DNA of 64,000 bases from JACKAN01 sp964502735 (GTDB lineage Bacteria > Bdellovibrionota > Bdellovibrionia > Bdellovibrionales > UBA1609), in NCBI GenBank assembly GCA_964502735.1, contig CAZCYD010000003.1, positions 60,386 through 124,385 of the forward strand, in the 5' to 3' direction. Within the stretch, counting starts at the first letter, position 1. Each line of letters begins with the position of its first letter. Of this stretch, positions 63,196-64,000 are shown piece by piece. A program made the position numbers and the translations under genes. The notes beneath the pieces were generated by a model that did not search any database, was not told the origin of the DNA, and was given only the letters and a program-made list of their open reading frames with translations.

Positions 63196-63295
63196 ACTCC
63201 CCCCACTTAGAATAATGCTTAGTACTATGTCTCGCAGTTTCTGTCCATGAAAACTCGTTTTAATATTCTAATTTTTTAATTCCAACCTCTTAAAG

Positions 63296-64000
63296 CTAAC
63301 CCACCTCTTTGTAAATATCATTTTGTAAATTCCTTAATCGGAGACTGGCCTCCTCATTATCCACCGGAGGACCATAGACTCGGGTCTGATAGACTTTGGA
63401 AAATTCATCAATCATACCTGATGCGCTGGGCCATTTTTCTTTGGCAAGATTTAAATAGCTCAGGGGCCCCTGAAAGGCCTCCTTTTTTAGACCTCTTGCC
63501 TGAAAAAATTGAACAAGCCTCTGATAAGATTTTATTTCTTCTCGAATTGGCTTTTTTATCTTCAGCTTTCTGTAATTTAGAAAGAGAATAAAAAATATCA
63601 AAATTCCAAATGAAGAATAGGCTAAATATTTAGTTTTTAAGTTTTGAAGCCCTAGCTTTCTAAAAAAATCTTTTTGTCCCTCTCTATCAAAATCCAAAAG
63701 AAACTGACTCCACCGCAACGAAACTAAATCCAAGGCCAATTCTGACTGCACAATGTACCTGTAGTACCAACTTGATTTGTATTTTAATAAATATTCTTCT
63801 TGAGTGAGTCCTGCCTGCAACTCATCTTGTGAAAGTGAATGATAAACTTCTGCACCCAAATCAATTCTTAATGGTGCCACGTATTGAGTGGGGTCAACCC
63901 TTATCCAACTGGCTTGTCTTGCTGACCACATTTCTACCCAAGCATGAGCATCCCGTTCTTTGACTGTATAGTGCCCTCCAAACTCATTTTCTACCCCGCC
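63296..64000 (-). CDS. TgpA-like transglutaminase (C-terminal part, truncated)
   Basis: The reading frame is open to the right edge, so the start is outside; 234 C-terminal residues are present. RDAHAWVEMW and ASWIRVDPTQYVAPLRI carry the His and Asp of the transglutaminase-like triad; the Cys lies upstream. After a linker comes one transmembrane helix (YSSFGILIFFILFLN) and a DUF4129-like cytoplasmic tail. TgpA-type membrane transglutaminases are typically encoded with MoxR ATPase and DUF58 genes, which would lie beyond this window. Confidence 0.82.
   Translation of the reverse strand, partial: GGVENEFGGHYTVKERDAHAWVEMWSARQASWIRVDPTQYVAPLRIDLGAEVYHSLSQDELQAGLTQEEYLLKYKSSWYYRYIVQSELALDLVSLRWSQFLLDFDREGQKDFFRKLGLQNLKTKYLAYSSFGILIFFILFLNYRKLKIKKPIREEIKSYQRLVQFFQARGLKKEAFQGPLSYLNLAKEKWPSASGMIDEFSKVYQTRVYGPPVDNEEASLRLRNLQNDIYKEVG

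Noticed and set aside
1..64000. tRNA, rRNA, CRISPR arrays, insertion sequences, prophage genes
   Set aside because: I scanned for tRNA TPsiC-like GGTTCGA stems, repeat-spacer patterns, transposases and integrases and found none supported by context.

Overview
The window is about 64 kb of densely packed, AT-rich bacterial chromosome. I place it in the Bdellovibrionota (Bdellovibrio or Pseudobdellovibrio-like predators) by gene content, since no rRNA is present to confirm it. The pointers are an FHA-GGDEF diguanylate cyclase built like the predation regulator DgcB, a TIGR02147 regulator overlapping a secreted GNGGD protein, a solitary CpaF ATPase with a small periplasmic partner, an MreB without mreCD, an Rsm22-type methyltransferase and many small secreted proteins. 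I found no tRNA, rRNA, CRISPR array, insertion sequence or prophage.

Layout. 1-6.6 kb (minus strand): start of a PolA-type 5' nuclease, HTH protein, cold-shock-like protein, FtsB-like protein, enolase, a degenerate histidine-kinase-like protein, and a CpaF trio. 6.9-9 kb: PIN-PhoH and PilZ proteins. 9.2-11.8 kb (plus): TonB-like protein, small beta-barrel, lipoprotein aminopeptidase. 11.8-18.2 kb (minus): ECF sigma factor with a coupled partner, then a signalling block with two diguanylate cyclases, a metallophosphatase and a coiled-coil protein. 18.3-20.3 kb: PfkB kinase and RlmN. 20.6-25 kb: LemA, an M48 protease and an unusual secreted protein with two HELGH zinc motifs. 25-33.9 kb: heptose kinase, glutamate dehydrogenase, PyrD, Nudix, two glycosyltransferases, HU, EpmA and two small proteins. 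34.1-37 kb: GcvP.

37-40.9 kb is the most unusual region. Three small ORFs with strong ribosome binding sites lie in tandem on the minus strand. They sit between a clean GG-N10-GC sigma-54-type promoter and a strong intrinsic terminator. A 15-bp RNA hairpin between the first two hides the Shine-Dalgarno of a fourth, 34-codon ORF. Upstream and divergent is a sigma-54 activator whose receiver domain lacks the phospho-acceptor Asp, followed by a second sigma-54-type promoter at a small gene. I read this as a self-contained sigma-54 regulon of undescribed small proteins.

41-46.2 kb: methyltransferase, the TIGR02147/GNGGD pair, and secreted proteins. 46.5-51.7 kb: DoxX, MreB, an Ald2-MtnA-MtnP operon whose content matches the DHAP shunt, and an Rsm22 protein. 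51.8-52.7 kb: an orphan beta-propeller. 53.1-57.7 kb: an aromatic amino acid operon (TyrA fused to chorismate mutase, AroF, AroA, AroC) with 4-nt overlaps in its first part. 57.8-64 kb: a GspE/PilB-like ATPase with two cyclic-nucleotide-binding-like domains, a YhcC-type radical SAM protein, an MnmC-like methyltransferase, a ChaN-like protein and the end of a TgpA-like transglutaminase. Cyclic-nucleotide signalling (two GGDEF proteins, PilZ, the cNMP-domain ATPase) recurs across the window.
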